A DNA stretch of 28,418 nucleotides from JADJOY01 sp016713535 [NCBI: Deltaproteobacteria bacterium] (GTDB lineage: Bacteria > JADJOY01), in contig JADJOY010000045.1 of assembly GCA_016713535.1 (NCBI GenBank), positions 21,247 through 49,664 on the forward strand. Direction: 5' to 3'. The translations under genes and the position numbers were made by a program. Below are positions 8,806 to 17,454 of the stretch, one piece after another. The stretch's first letter is position 1. Every line of letters begins with the position of its first letter. A model generated the notes under the pieces. The model saw only the letters and a program-made list of their open reading frames with translations, did not search any database and was not told the DNA's origin.

Positions 8806-11345
8806 CGACGCGGCTGCGCCGGTGGTGGACGGAGGGCCCCCTCGGGTGGACCTGGGCGGCCGTGGCGGTGTCGGTGCTGGTGTGCGGCGCGATCGCCACC
8901 CTCTACGTCGCGCAGCACGGCGTCGTGACGCGCTCGTTCGAGGTCCTCGACCAGTTCGGTCGCGCCCGGCTCGACCTGGCGCAGGGCACCCTGCACGTCG
9001 TCCTGGCGGCGGAGCCCGGGGCCCCGTTCGGTCGCACCGAGGGGCTGGCGCTCGTCGAGCAGGCGATCACCGAGCTCGAGGACGCGGGCGTCCGGCTCGG
9101 CCGTGGGACGTCCGCCTCGACGGAGGTGCTGGAGCGGATCGCCGAGCTGCGCGCGACCTTGCAGGCGCTCGGCGCGGGCGAGCCCCCGCGAGACGCGCTC
9201 GCGGCGCTTCGCATCGGTGCCCATCAGCTCGACCGCGAGGCGGTACGTCTCGACGAGGCGATCCGGAGCGAGCTGCGCGAGCGCGGCGCGGCGCTCGATC
9301 GAACGTTCCGGTGGGTGGGTGGCGCGGCGGCCGTCCTCCTCGGCGTGCTGTGCGTGGCCGTGTTCGCCGGGGGGCGTGCCAAGGCGCTCAGCGACCGGGC
9401 GCTGGCCGAGAGCGAGGCGCGCTTCCGCGAGGTGATCGAGTCGCTGCCGCAGCTCGTGTGGACCTCGCGAGCCGATGGAGCCTGCGACTTCGTGAGCGCG
9501 CGCTGGTGTGAATATTCGGGGATGGACGTGGGGAGCGCGCTCGGGCTCGGCTGGACGGCCGCGGTCCACCCGGACGATCGCGACGGGCTCGCCGCCGCCT
9601 GGCGCGCGGCGCTCGCGGCCGGCACCCCCGTGGCTCACGAGGCGCGGTTTCGGCGCCGCGATGGCTCGTATCGGTGGTTCGACTGCCGCGCCGTCGCGCT
9701 GCGCGGTTCGGACGGACGGGTCGAGCGCTGGTTCGGCGCCAACACCGACGTCGACGACGCGCATCGCGTGCTCGAGGCGCTCGCCGCGGAGCAAGCGCTG
9801 CTGGCGCGGGTCGCGGCGACGGCGCCGGGAGCGATCTACTCCTTCCACATGGACGCGAGCGGCTCGGCGCGCTTCCCGTACGTGAGCCCGCGCATGGCGG
9901 AGCTGGTCGGGCTTCCTGCCGAGGCGCTCGCCGCGAGCGCTGCCGGGGTCGAGGAGCGGATCCACCCCGACGATCGCGGTCCGCTGCTCGACAAGGTGGG
10001 CCACGCGCGCGCGGACGGTGCGCCCTGGCGCGACGAGTTCCGGCTCCTCCATCCCACGAGAGGGGAGCGGTGGCTGGAGGTCAGCGCCATCGGCGAGCCC
10101 ACCGCGGACGGCGGGTCGCAGTGGTTCGGGCACCTGATCGACGTGACGGAGCGCAAACTGGCCGAGGAGCGCGCCACGCGCGCCCAGAAGATGGAGGCCC
10201 TCGGCACGCTCGCGGGCGGCGTCGCGCACGACTTCAACAACCTGCTGGTCGCGATCATCGGCAACACCGAGCTCGCCCAGGCCGAGCTGCCCCGCGACGC
10301 GCCCGTCCAGCCGTTTCTCGCCGAGGTGCTGCGGGCCAGCGCCCGCGCCGCCGATCTGGTGCGGCGGATCCTGGCGTTCTCGCGCAAGGAGGGCTCGTCA
10401 CGGGTGCGGACGCCGCTCGCCGCGTTGCTCCGCGAGGCGGTGCAGATGCTGCGCTCGACCTTGCCGGCCAACGTCGCGCTCACGCTCACGACCGATGCGG
10501 ATGCACCCGAGGTGATGGCGAGCCCGTCCCAGCTCCACCAGGTGATCCTCAACCTGGTGACGAACGCGGCGCACGCGATCGGGTCGCGCCGCGGCGCCAT
10601 CGAGGTCCGGCTCGGGGCCGCGACGGTGGCGAGCGGCCGGGGCGGAGAGGCGCCGCCCGAGCTGCCTCCCGGCGCGTATGCGGTGGTCGCCGTGGCCGAC
10701 GACGGTGCGGGGATCGACCCCGCGGTGCTGGGTCGCATCTTCGATCCGTTCTTCACCACCAAGCCGCAAGGGCAAGGCACCGGGCTGGGGCTCTCGACCG
10801 TGCACGGGATCGTCCGCGACCACGGCGGCGCGATCAGGGTCGCCTCCGAGCTGGGTCGCGGTGCCACGTTCCAGGTGTGGCTGCCCGCGGCGCCGACCGC
10901 CGTTTGCGCCGCGGCCACCGTGCGGCCGAGCGGCGCGAGCCGGTTGCCACGCGGGCACGGCGAGCGCGTGTTCTTCGTGGACGACGAGGAGCCGCTCACG
11001 ACGTTCGCGTCGCGAGCGCTCGAGCAGCTCGGGTATCGCCCGAGGGTCTTCAGCAATCCGGTGGCGGCGCTCGAGGCGGTCCGTGAGCAGCCGGAGGCCA
11101 TCGATCTGCTGATCACCGACCTCACGATGCCGCAGATGAGCGGCTTCGAGCTGGTGCGCGCGGTGCGCGAGGTGCGGCCCGATCTGCCGATCGTGCTCAG
11201 CAGCGGCTTTCTCCAGCAGTGCGACGTGGAGGAGGCGGACCGCTTGCGGGTGACCGAGCTCCTCGCCAAGCCGACCCGCCTCGAGGAGTTCGCGCGCGCG
11301 GTCGCCGTCGCCCTCGAAGGCGAGGGGGCTCGTCCATCGGGCTGA
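8802..11345 (+). CDS. Membrane hybrid histidine kinase (PAS-PAS-HisKA-HATPase-REC)
   Basis: 847 residues from a GTG (MTTRLRRWW) with a GAGGAG ribosome site 9 bp upstream. TM1 at about 15-38 (WAAVAVSVLVCGAIATLYVA) and TM2 at about 170-191 bracket a helical periplasmic sensor domain. Two PAS domains follow (about 204-320, with VHPDDRDGL; about 327-450, with IHPDDRGPLL), then the H-box [11 protein letters not shown] with H476, an HATPase ([36 protein letters not shown]) and a C-terminal receiver (about 723-842) with FVDDEE, phospho-acceptor D773 in LLITDLTMP, and Lys in LAKPTR. It autophosphorylates and probably relays to its own receiver; no DNA-binding output is encoded nearby. The GTGA overlap with the solute-binding protein suggests a two-protein ligand sensor. 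Confidence 0.88.
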   Translation: MTTRLRRWWTEGPLGWTWAAVAVSVLVCGAIATLYVAQHGVVTRSFEVLDQFGRARLDLAQGTLHVVLAAEPGAPFGRTEGLALVEQAITELEDAGVRLGRGTSASTEVLERIAELRATLQALGAGEPPRDALAALRIGAHQLDREAVRLDEAIRSELRERGAALDRTFRWVGGAAAVLLGVLCVAVFAGGRAKALSDRALAESEARFREVIESLPQLVWTSRADGACDFVSARWCEYSGMDVGSALGLGWTAAVHPDDRDGLAAAWRAALAAGTPVAHEARFRRRDGSYRWFDCRAVALRGSDGRVERWFGANTDVDDAHRVLEALAAEQALLARVAATAPGAIYSFHMDASGSARFPYVSPRMAELVGLPAEALAASAAGVEERIHPDDRGPLLDKVGHARADGAPWRDEFRLLHPTRGERWLEVSAIGEPTADGGSQWFGHLIDVTERKLAEERATRAQKMEALGTLAGGVAHDFNNLLVAIIGNTELAQAELPRDAPVQPFLAEVLRASARAADLVRRILAFSRKEGSSRVRTPLAALLREAVQMLRSTLPANVALTLTTDADAPEVMASPSQLHQVILNLVTNAAHAIGSRRGAIEVRLGAATVASGRGGEAPPELPPGAYAVVAVADDGAGIDPAVLGRIFDPFFTTKPQGQGTGLGLSTVHGIVRDHGGAIRVASELGRGATFQVWLPAAPTAVCAAATVRPSGASRLPRGHGERVFFVDDEEPLTTFASRALEQLGYRPRVFSNPVAALEAVREQPEAIDLLITDLTMPQMSGFELVRAVREVRPDLPIVLSSGFLQQCDVEEADRLRVTELLAKPTRLEEFARAVAVALEGEGARPSG

Positions 11346-11675
11346 GGCTCGGCGAGCGAAGCCCGCCCGGCGGCGCTGGAGGAGTCCCGATCGGTGATGG
11401 CCGTCCGGATGCGCCTTCGGGTCCGCCGCGCTCCTGCCCCGCGAGCGCGGCGGAGGTTCCGCCGCGGCTCCGGCCGGTCACCGGTGTGATGAGTGTTGTG
11501 TGGTATGTCGGGACTAACTTTCCGTCGGAGTTTGGATGGAGAAGTCACCGCCTCATGCGCTCGGTTTTCGATGGATCGAGCGGTCTCGGCCGCTGTGAGG
11601 AGTGGTGGATGGGTCTGTGATACCGTGATCTGGATCGCCGATTTTCTTGGAGCGGTCCCGCGCCACTCGCTTGCG
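11346..11675. other. Intergenic region between the two kinases
   Basis: Includes an imperfect GC hairpin at 11443-11470 (GAGCGCGGCGGA opposite TCCGCCGCGGCTC, one bulge) that may end the upstream transcript. The segment 11488-11660 is clearly less GC-rich and may hold the promoter of the second kinase, but no convincing -35/-10 pair is seen. The open frame upstream of 11676 (from 11493) lacks family similarity. Confidence 0.35.
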
Positions 11676-13267
11676 ATGACCGACATCCACGACCCTCGTC
11701 CGGGCTCGCCCGGTGCCGTCCCGGAGCTCGAGCTGCTCGATCGGGACGAGCGCTTCCGCGCCCTCGTCGAGGGCGCTCCCGACGGCATCTTCACCCAGCG
11801 CGACGGCTGTTTCGCCTATCTCAACCCGCTCGCGCTCGCGCTCTTCGGCTGCGAGAGCCCGGATCAGCTCGTCGGAAAACCGGTGCTCAAGCGCGTCGAG
11901 CCGCGATTTCACGCCCAGGCCGCGGAGCGGATCCGCATCTTGCGCGAGGAGCGGCGTGCCTTGAGCGCCGCCGAGTACCAGCTCCTGCGCCTCGACGGCA
12001 CCGTGTTCTGGGCGGAGCTCTCGGCGATCCCCCACCGCGTGAACGGCGTCGACGGCGCGCTCGCGTTCATGCGCGACGTCACCGACCGCAAGCGCACCGA
12101 GGAGAAGCTCGCGCGCGCCGAGAAGATGGAGGCGCTCGGCACCCTCGCCGGCGGCATCGCTCACGACTTCAACAACCTGCTGGTGGCGATCGCCGGGAAC
12201 GCCGAGCTGGCGCGCGCGGACCTACCGGACGACCATCCGACGCAGCGCTCGCTCGCCGAGGTGCTCCGTGCCAGCCAGCGGGCCGCGGAGCTGGTGCGGC
12301 AGATCCTCACCTTCAGCAGGCGCCAGAGCGCGGAGCGCTCCGTGCTCGCGGTGAGCGAGGTGGTCGAGGAGGCGGTGCGGATGCTCCGGCGCACGTTGCC
12401 GGCGAGCGCCGAGCTGGGCCTTCGGCTCGACGCGGACGTCCCTCCCGTGCTCGCGGACGGCTCGCAGCTCCACCAGGTGTTGCTCAACCTGGTCACCAAC
12501 TCCGCGCACGCCATCGGCGCGCGTCCCGGGCGAATCGAGGTGCGGCTCTCGCGCGGCGCACGCTGGCGTCCGGGAACGGCGCCGGCGACGAGCCCGCGGA
12601 TCTCGCGCCGGGGCTCTACGCCGTGCTCACGGTGGCCGACGACGGCACGGGGATCGACCCGAAGGTGGTGGACCGGATCTTCGACCCGTTCTTCACCACC
12701 AAGCCACAGGGCGAGGGGACCGGGCTCGGCCTCGCGACCGCGCTCGGCATCGTGCGCGGTCACGGCGGAGCGCTGGTCGTCGAGAGCGTGCCGGGCGAGG
12801 GCGCGGCTTTCCATGCGTGGTTGCCCGCGGCGCGCGGCGAGCCGGTCCATCGGCGCGCTGCGCCGGCCGCGCCCCGAGCGGTACCGCTCGGTCACGGCGA
12901 GCGGGTGCTGTTCGTCGACGACGAAGAGGCGCTCGTGTTGCTCGCCGAGCGCGCCCTCACCAAGCTCGGCTACGCGCCCGCGACGTTCGCCAGCGCGGGG
13001 GCGGCGCTCGAGGCATTTCGAGCAGACCCGCGTGGGTACGCCGTGGTGGTGAGCGACCTGGCGATGCCGTCCATGCACGGGCTCGAGCTCCTGGGTGCGA
13101 TCCGCGCGGTGCGTCCGGACGTACCGATGCTCCTCACCAGCGGCTACCTCCGGCAGGCGGACCTCGCCGAGGCCGAGCGGCTCGGCGTGCGCGCGGTCAT
13201 CGCCAAGCCCGCCCGGCTCGACGAGCTGGCGCGCGCGCTCGCGAGCGCGCTCGAACCCGAGAGCTGA
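11676..13267 (+). CDS. Soluble PAS hybrid histidine kinase, frameshifted; paralogue of the upstream kinase
   Basis: Start placed at the ATG of [10 protein letters not shown] because PAS similarity begins just after it; no good ribosome site supports this choice. A PAS domain (about 27-140, [15 protein letters not shown]) leads to [17 protein letters not shown] with H163, then [16 protein letters not shown]. Near 12564 the frame breaks: one base is missing, after which [27 protein letters not shown] and a receiver domain (FVDDEE, D461 in [16 protein letters not shown]) continue. Repaired length is 530 residues. No membrane segment. The core and receiver closely match the kinase upstream, including the shared HGER-FVDDEE junction, so a tandem duplication with replacement of the input domains is likely. 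Confidence 0.85.
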
Positions 13268-13304
13268 GCGCGCTCCTCGCCCCCGCCGAGCGAGGTGGCT
13301 CGCG

Positions 13305-14438
13305 TCAGGTGGCGTCGAGACCGAGGGACTGGCGGGCGACGATGCCGCGCATGATCTCGGAGGTGCCGCCGCCGATCGTCTCGTAGGTCGCGACCTGCCA
13401 GATGAGCCGGATCCGCGGATCGGCGAGCGCCGCCGCGCCTCCCAGGTCGAACGCGGCGCGCGCGATCTTCTGGCACGCGATCGTGTGCGCGACCTTGTTG
13501 GCCGCGGCGTCGGCGACCGCGGAGACGCCGCGGGCCATCGCGTCGAGGACGCGGAGCGCGTGCATCTCGACCTCGAGCGCGAGGACCGAGAGCTCGGCGA
13601 GACGCTCGCGCGTGGCGGCCACCCGGACTGCATTCCAGCGCGAGTCGCGGGCGAGTGTCGCCACGAACCCGACGACGTCCTCGTAATCCTTGCGCACCCG
13701 GCCCGGCGGGAACTGGATGTGGCGCTCGTCGGCGAGGGCCTCGCCCATGATCCCCCACGCGCCGTTCTCGGGACCGACGCGCTGGCGCTCGGGGATCTCG
13801 ACGTTCTCGAAGAAGATCTCGTGGAGCTGGTCTCCATCCATCGTGGGCAGCGGGCGCACCGTCACGCCCGGTGCGTTCTTGTCGACGATGAAGAGCGAGA
13901 GCCCGCGCCCGCGGCTCTCGGGGGCACCGGTGCGCGCGAGCAGCCACAGGTAGTCCATGTCGTGGGTGTAGGACTGCCAGCACTTCTGGCCGTTCACCAC
14001 GTACGCGTCGCCGCGGCGCTCGGCGCGGGTGCGCAGCGAGGCGAGGTCGCTGCCGGCTTCCGGCTCGGAGTAGGCCAGCGAGAAGTGAGCGTCGCCCGAG
14101 CGGATCGGCGGCAGCCAGCGGCGCTTCTGCTCGTCGCTCCCGTGGCGGATCAGCGTCTTGGCGACGATCCCCGCGGCGAGCGGGTTGCGCGCCGCGCGGG
14201 CGTACGCGACCTCGTCCCACAGGATGAACTCCTCGATCAGGCCCGCGCCGAGCCCACCGTGCTCGCGCGGCCACACCAGCGCGAGCCAGCCGCGCTCGCC
14301 CATGGCGCGGAACATCTCCCGCACCCGCGGCCACGCGCGCCCCTGGCACATGAAGCCGTCGACGTCGCGCCAGTCCGCGAGGAACTCGCGGACCTCGGCG
14401 CGGAAGGATTCCTGCTCGGGGGTGAAGGAGAAGTCCAT
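13305..14438 (-). CDS. Acyl-CoA dehydrogenase (FadE-type), 377 aa
   Basis: A flavoenzyme of the alpha,beta-dehydrogenation step of acyl-CoA degradation. Start ATG at 14438 (MDFSFTPEQESFRAEVREF). The FAD/substrate motifs FSLAYSEPEAGSDLASLRTRA (about 120-140) and YVVNGQKCWQSY are clear, and the C-terminus has YETIGGGTSEIMRGIVARQSLGL. Length and motifs are complete, with no frameshift. It closes the minus-strand run of beta-oxidation genes, 157 bp after the enoyl-CoA hydratase; the intervening DNA holds an unusual C/G palindrome. Substrate class (straight-chain, branched or ring-derived) cannot be deduced. Confidence 0.9.
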   Translation of the reverse strand: MDFSFTPEQESFRAEVREFLADWRDVDGFMCQGRAWPRVREMFRAMGERGWLALVWPREHGGLGAGLIEEFILWDEVAYARAARNPLAAGIVAKTLIRHGSDEQKRRWLPPIRSGDAHFSLAYSEPEAGSDLASLRTRAERRGDAYVVNGQKCWQSYTHDMDYLWLLARTGAPESRGRGLSLFIVDKNAPGVTVRPLPTMDGDQLHEIFFENVEIPERQRVGPENGAWGIMGEALADERHIQFPPGRVRKDYEDVVGFVATLARDSRWNAVRVAATRERLAELSVLALEVEMHALRVLDAMARGVSAVADAAANKVAHTIACQKIARAAFDLGGAAALADPRIRLIWQVATYETIGGGTSEIMRGIVARQSLGLDAT

Positions 14439-14503
14439 CAGATCGTGCCGATCCTCCCCGCCCGGGCCGCCCCCTCCGCGTCCGCCGGCGGCAGAGCAAC
14501 CGG

Positions 14504-14524
14504 CCCCCCCCCCGGGGGGGGGGG
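14504..14524. repeat. Homopolymer palindrome of ten C followed by eleven G
   Basis: A run of C10 (14504-14513) directly followed by G11 (14514-14524), a self-complementary tract with no spacer, inside the 157-bp gap between the hydratase and dehydrogenase genes. It could form a strong cruciform or RNA hairpin and is prone to slippage and to sequencing error. Confidence 0.9.
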
Positions 14525-14595
14525 CGGCGGGCGCGGCGGGAGCCGGGCCCTCCGAACGGCGAGGCGAGGGCTGGAATTCTCGCGGCGAGCGCGCA

Positions 14596-15312
14596 TCACT
14601 TTTCGCTCTTCGTTCCCGGGATGCCGGCGTTGGGGTCGGGGTTCCAGCGCGCGACGCGCTTCTCCCCGAACGCCGCCGGACCCTCGGTGAAGTCGGGGTG
14701 CATCCAGTGCAAGCGCAAGAGCGCCCACGCCTTCTCGAGGGCCTGCGTGTAGCCCTCTCGGCGCCGAGGCGGAAGTGCTTGCCCTGGAGCGTCATGCGCA
14801 GCGCGGTGCCGAGCGGCAGGCGCTTGGCGAGGCCGAGGTTCTCGAGCGCGCCGACCATGCCCACGTTCACGTGGGTGTCGACGAAGCTCGCGTTGCGCGA
14901 CGCGAGGATGATGTCGGCGTCGACGACGAAGTGGTGCCCGCCACCCACGCACAGTCCGTTCACCGCGGCGATCACCGGCTTCCACACCCGGTTCTGGTAC
15001 GGCGACCAGAAGACCGACTCGCCGAGCGGCTGGTTGATGAAGACCTCGCTCGTCTCCTCGTCGGTGGCGACGTCGAAGCCGGTGCAGAAGTGCTTCTCGC
15101 CGGCGCCGGTGACGATCGCCACCCGCACCGCGGGGTCGTCGCGGACGTCGCTCCACACCGCGCGGAACATCGCGTGCATCGAGGGTGCGAGCGCGTTGCC
15201 GCGCTCGGGCCGGTCGATGGTGACGAGCGCGATCCCGCCCATCTTCTCGTAGCGCAGCCCCTGCCATGGGCCTCGACACGTCGATCTCGTGGTAGCGCGA
15301 TACGTGGGTCAT
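14596..15312 (-). pseudogene. Enoyl-CoA hydratase/isomerase, frameshifted and internally deleted
   Basis: Crotonase-fold protein that would hydrate enoyl-CoA. It starts at ATG 15312 (MTHVSRYHEIDVSRP) with GAGGA upstream and overlaps the preceding dehydrogenase stop (ATGA). Near 15263 one extra A shifts the frame; without it the sequence reads RPWQGLRYEKMGGIALVTIDRPERGNAL. The CoA/oxyanion regions AGEKHFCTGFDVATD and AVNGLCVGGGHHFV and the following LQGKHFRLGAE are normal. Then, near 14758, the text jumps to GYTQALEKAWALLRLHW in another frame. In this family about 50 residues (the segment after the AxRAxxxGLV region) normally lie between these parts. Total is about 238 residues versus roughly 290 expected. 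Either a true inactivating deletion or an assembly collapse. Confidence 0.7.
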
Positions 15313-16290
15313 GGGCGGTCCTCGTTCCGTCGTCGCCCCGGTCCCCTCGGGAAGCGATCGTCGCCAGCGGAAACCACCGGCGCACGGGCGCGGCGGAGCC
15401 CGACCGGGCTCGCCGCGAGTTGCTCGATGCGCTTGCTGAAGCGATAGGCGGGTCCTTCGAGGGTGATGCCGATCGCGCCGAACACCTGGTGACACACGGC
15501 GCCGGCGTCGCGCGAGGCGCTCACTGCCGAGAGCCGCGCCGCGGCGCCGTAGCGGCGCCTGATCCAGTCCCGCGGTCGAACCGGAAGGCGGCTGCACGCG
15601 CCAGCGTGGCGGCGGCGGAGAGCCGCATCGAGCACTCGGCGAGCGGGTGCGCGACCGCCTGGAATTTGCCGAGCGGCTTGCCGAACTGGACCCGCCCGCG
15701 GGCGTGCTCCGCGGCCGCGGTCACGAGCGCGCGGGCGGCGGCGCCGAGGTAGGCGGCGAGGGCGAGGTCGTGGAGGGTCAGCCCGCCATCCGAAAGCGGC
15801 AACACCTCTCCGATCGGTTCCATCCGCACCCGGCCCCACGGCTCACCGCCGAGGCTCGCGACCGGCTCGATCGCGCCGGTCGGCTGGCCGAGCCGCACGG
15901 ACCAGCTCTCTGCGAACAGGAACCGATCGGCCACCGTCGCCCACGGCATGAGCGGCGGCTCGCCCACCGAGACCACGAGCTCGCCGGCCGCGATCGCGTC
16001 CCGATCCGCGCCGTCGAGGACGTGGGTGGCGAGGAACGTCTCGGCGACCGGCCCCGGAAGAGCGCCGCGCCGAGCGCCTCGCAGGTCGCGACGATCTCGA
16101 GCGCTCCGGCGCCACCCTCGGGCGTGCCGAGCGCCAGGAAGCCGAGCTCGGCGAGCGCGCTCCACAGCTCGCGCGGGAAGCGGCCGTCGGTGGCCTCGAT
16201 GGCGGCGCGCGTGGCGCGATCGCGGCACACCTTCGCCACCGCGTCGGCGATCGCCTGCTGCTCGGAGTTCCAGGCGAGGTCGAGGGTCAT
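15309..16290 (-). CDS. Acyl-CoA dehydrogenase, short type, two frameshifts
   Basis: Start ATG at 16290 (MTLDLAWNSEQQAIADAV), overlapping the stop of the upstream dehydrogenase as ATGA. The frame breaks near 16056 (TTCCGGGG; one C missing, then PGPVAETFLATHVLDGAD) and near 15570 (CGCGGGAC; one G missing, then DWIRRRYGAAARLSAVSASRDA). Repaired length is 327 residues. Conserved parts are GRVQFGKPLGKFQAVAHPLAE (flavin region) and HQVFGAIGITLEGPAYRFSKR near the end, where the Glu aligns with the catalytic Glu of the family. Short length and an adjacent short paralogue suggest a heteromeric enzyme such as the alpha2-beta2 steroid-chain dehydrogenases of actinobacteria; that comparison is inference. 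Confidence 0.8.
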
Positions 16291-17234
16291 GAGTCGGTGT
16301 CGAGCCCCCAGCGCAGCGCGGCGAGCACGCGGCGGTGGCCGGACACGCCGCCGAGCTCGAGGCTGAGGGCCTGCAAGCGCAGGGTCCACACGTGGAGGTC
16401 GTACTCGCGGGTGAAGCCGATCGCGCCCGAGAGCTGGTGGGTCTCGCGGGCGACGCGGGTGGCCGCCGCCGCTGCGTACGCCGCGGCCGTGGCGGTGCCT
16501 TCGGCGGGCGCCCCCTTGTGGGCCGCCTCGAAGGCGAGCCAGCGCGCTCCCTCGATGAGCACCTTGCACTCGGCGAGGCGGTGCTGGACCGCCTGGAACG
16601 AGCCGATGGTGCGGCCGAACTGCTTGCGCACCTTGAGGTAGTCGACGGTGGTGGAGAGCGCCGCGTCCATGGCGCCGACGATCTCGATCGCGAGCGCCAG
16701 CCGCCACAGGCTGGCGAGCCGCGCGTGGGCGCCCGCGCCGAGGTCCGCGCCGCGCCCAGCGAAGTCGCTCACCAGCCGGCCCATCGGGTAGCCGAAGTCC
16801 GAACGGACGGGCTCGGCGTCGCCGGCCGCCAAGGGGATCAGCCGCACGCCGTCGTCGTCGCCGAAGATCAGCGTGCGGGCGTGAGCGGCGAAGCGCACCG
16901 GCTCGCCCAGGTCCCAGTCGTGAGCGAGCGCGACCGGTCCGACGAGCGGCTGGTCGGTGAGCCCCGCCGCGACGATCGCCTGCGCCCCGTACGGCACCAC
17001 TCCCGCATGGCGCGACACCACCTCGGCCACCAGCGTGGCCTCGAGGAGGCCCATGCCTTCCTGGCGCGCGATGTCGGCGTAGCCGCCGGCCGCGAGCGCC
17101 TCGAGCAAGGCGGCGTCGCAGCCGCCGCCCGCGTTGCGGAGCTCGACGGCGCGTTTCGGCCCGGCGTGGCGCACGCACAGCGCCAGGACGGCGTCCACGA
17201 CCGCGCGCTGATCGTCGCTGAGCTCGAAGTCCAC
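16287..17234 (-). CDS. Acyl-CoA dehydrogenase, short type (partner of the next gene)
   Basis: 315 residues from a GTG at 17234 (MDFELSDDQRAVVDAVLAL). The central domain is degenerate compared with full-length family members, but the C-terminal helical domain is typical: VRKQFGRTIGSFQAVQHRLAE for the flavin, then HQLSGAIGFTREYDLHVWTLR with the expected Glu. Its TGA overlaps the ATG of the following dehydrogenase. Two short, translationally coupled dehydrogenases of this sort commonly form one mixed tetramer. No frameshift seen. Upstream lies a REP pair separating it from the 381-residue dehydrogenase; whether the transcript crosses that is unknown. Confidence 0.88.
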   Translation of the reverse strand: MDFELSDDQRAVVDAVLALCVRHAGPKRAVELRNAGGGCDAALLEALAAGGYADIARQEGMGLLEATLVAEVVSRHAGVVPYGAQAIVAAGLTDQPLVGPVALAHDWDLGEPVRFAAHARTLIFGDDDGVRLIPLAAGDAEPVRSDFGYPMGRLVSDFAGRGADLGAGAHARLASLWRLALAIEIVGAMDAALSTTVDYLKVRKQFGRTIGSFQAVQHRLAECKVLIEGARWLAFEAAHKGAPAEGTATAAAYAAAAATRVARETHQLSGAIGFTREYDLHVWTLRLQALSLELGGVSGHRRVLAALRWGLDTDS

Positions 17235-17317
17235 GGTCGCGGCGCCCTCTCGGTCCTAACCTCGATGATTCAGGAAGCTGCGGATCGTGCGTGGTCGTCC
17301 TGCGTCGAACCCGGCCG

Positions 17318-17390
17318 GCGGCGGGGGATGGAACCCCCGCCGCTACGATGACGGATCGGCGTGTGGGCTTCGTAGGGCGGAGGCCTCCGC
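17318..17390. repeat. BIME-like pair of inverted REP hairpins (copy 2)
   Basis: First hairpin: arms GCGGCGGGGG/CCCCCGCCGC (17318-17327, 17334-17343), loop ATGGAA, ending CTAC. After 25 nt, GTAG (17372-17375) starts a second palindrome GCGGAGG/CCTCCGC (17377-17390). Same order, loop and CTAC...GTAG arrangement as copy 1 at 7128-7193, ten kilobases away. It sits in the 220-bp gap between two dehydrogenase genes. Confidence 0.75.
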
Positions 17391-17454
17391 GCCCCCGCCA
17401 GCCACGAGTCCGATCGACGTCTGGTCGCGAGCGTTCGCGGAATCATCGGTCCGA

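Noticed and set aside
8496-11345. Kinase start upstream of 8802
   Set aside because: The open frame extends to 8496 but that part is out of frame with the well-conserved solute-binding protein; GTG 8802 has a GAGGAG site and begins at the right distance before TM1.
11443-11470. REP element between the kinases
   Set aside because: The hairpin is imperfect and lacks a GTAG or CTAC foot; treated as a possible terminator within the intergenic entry.
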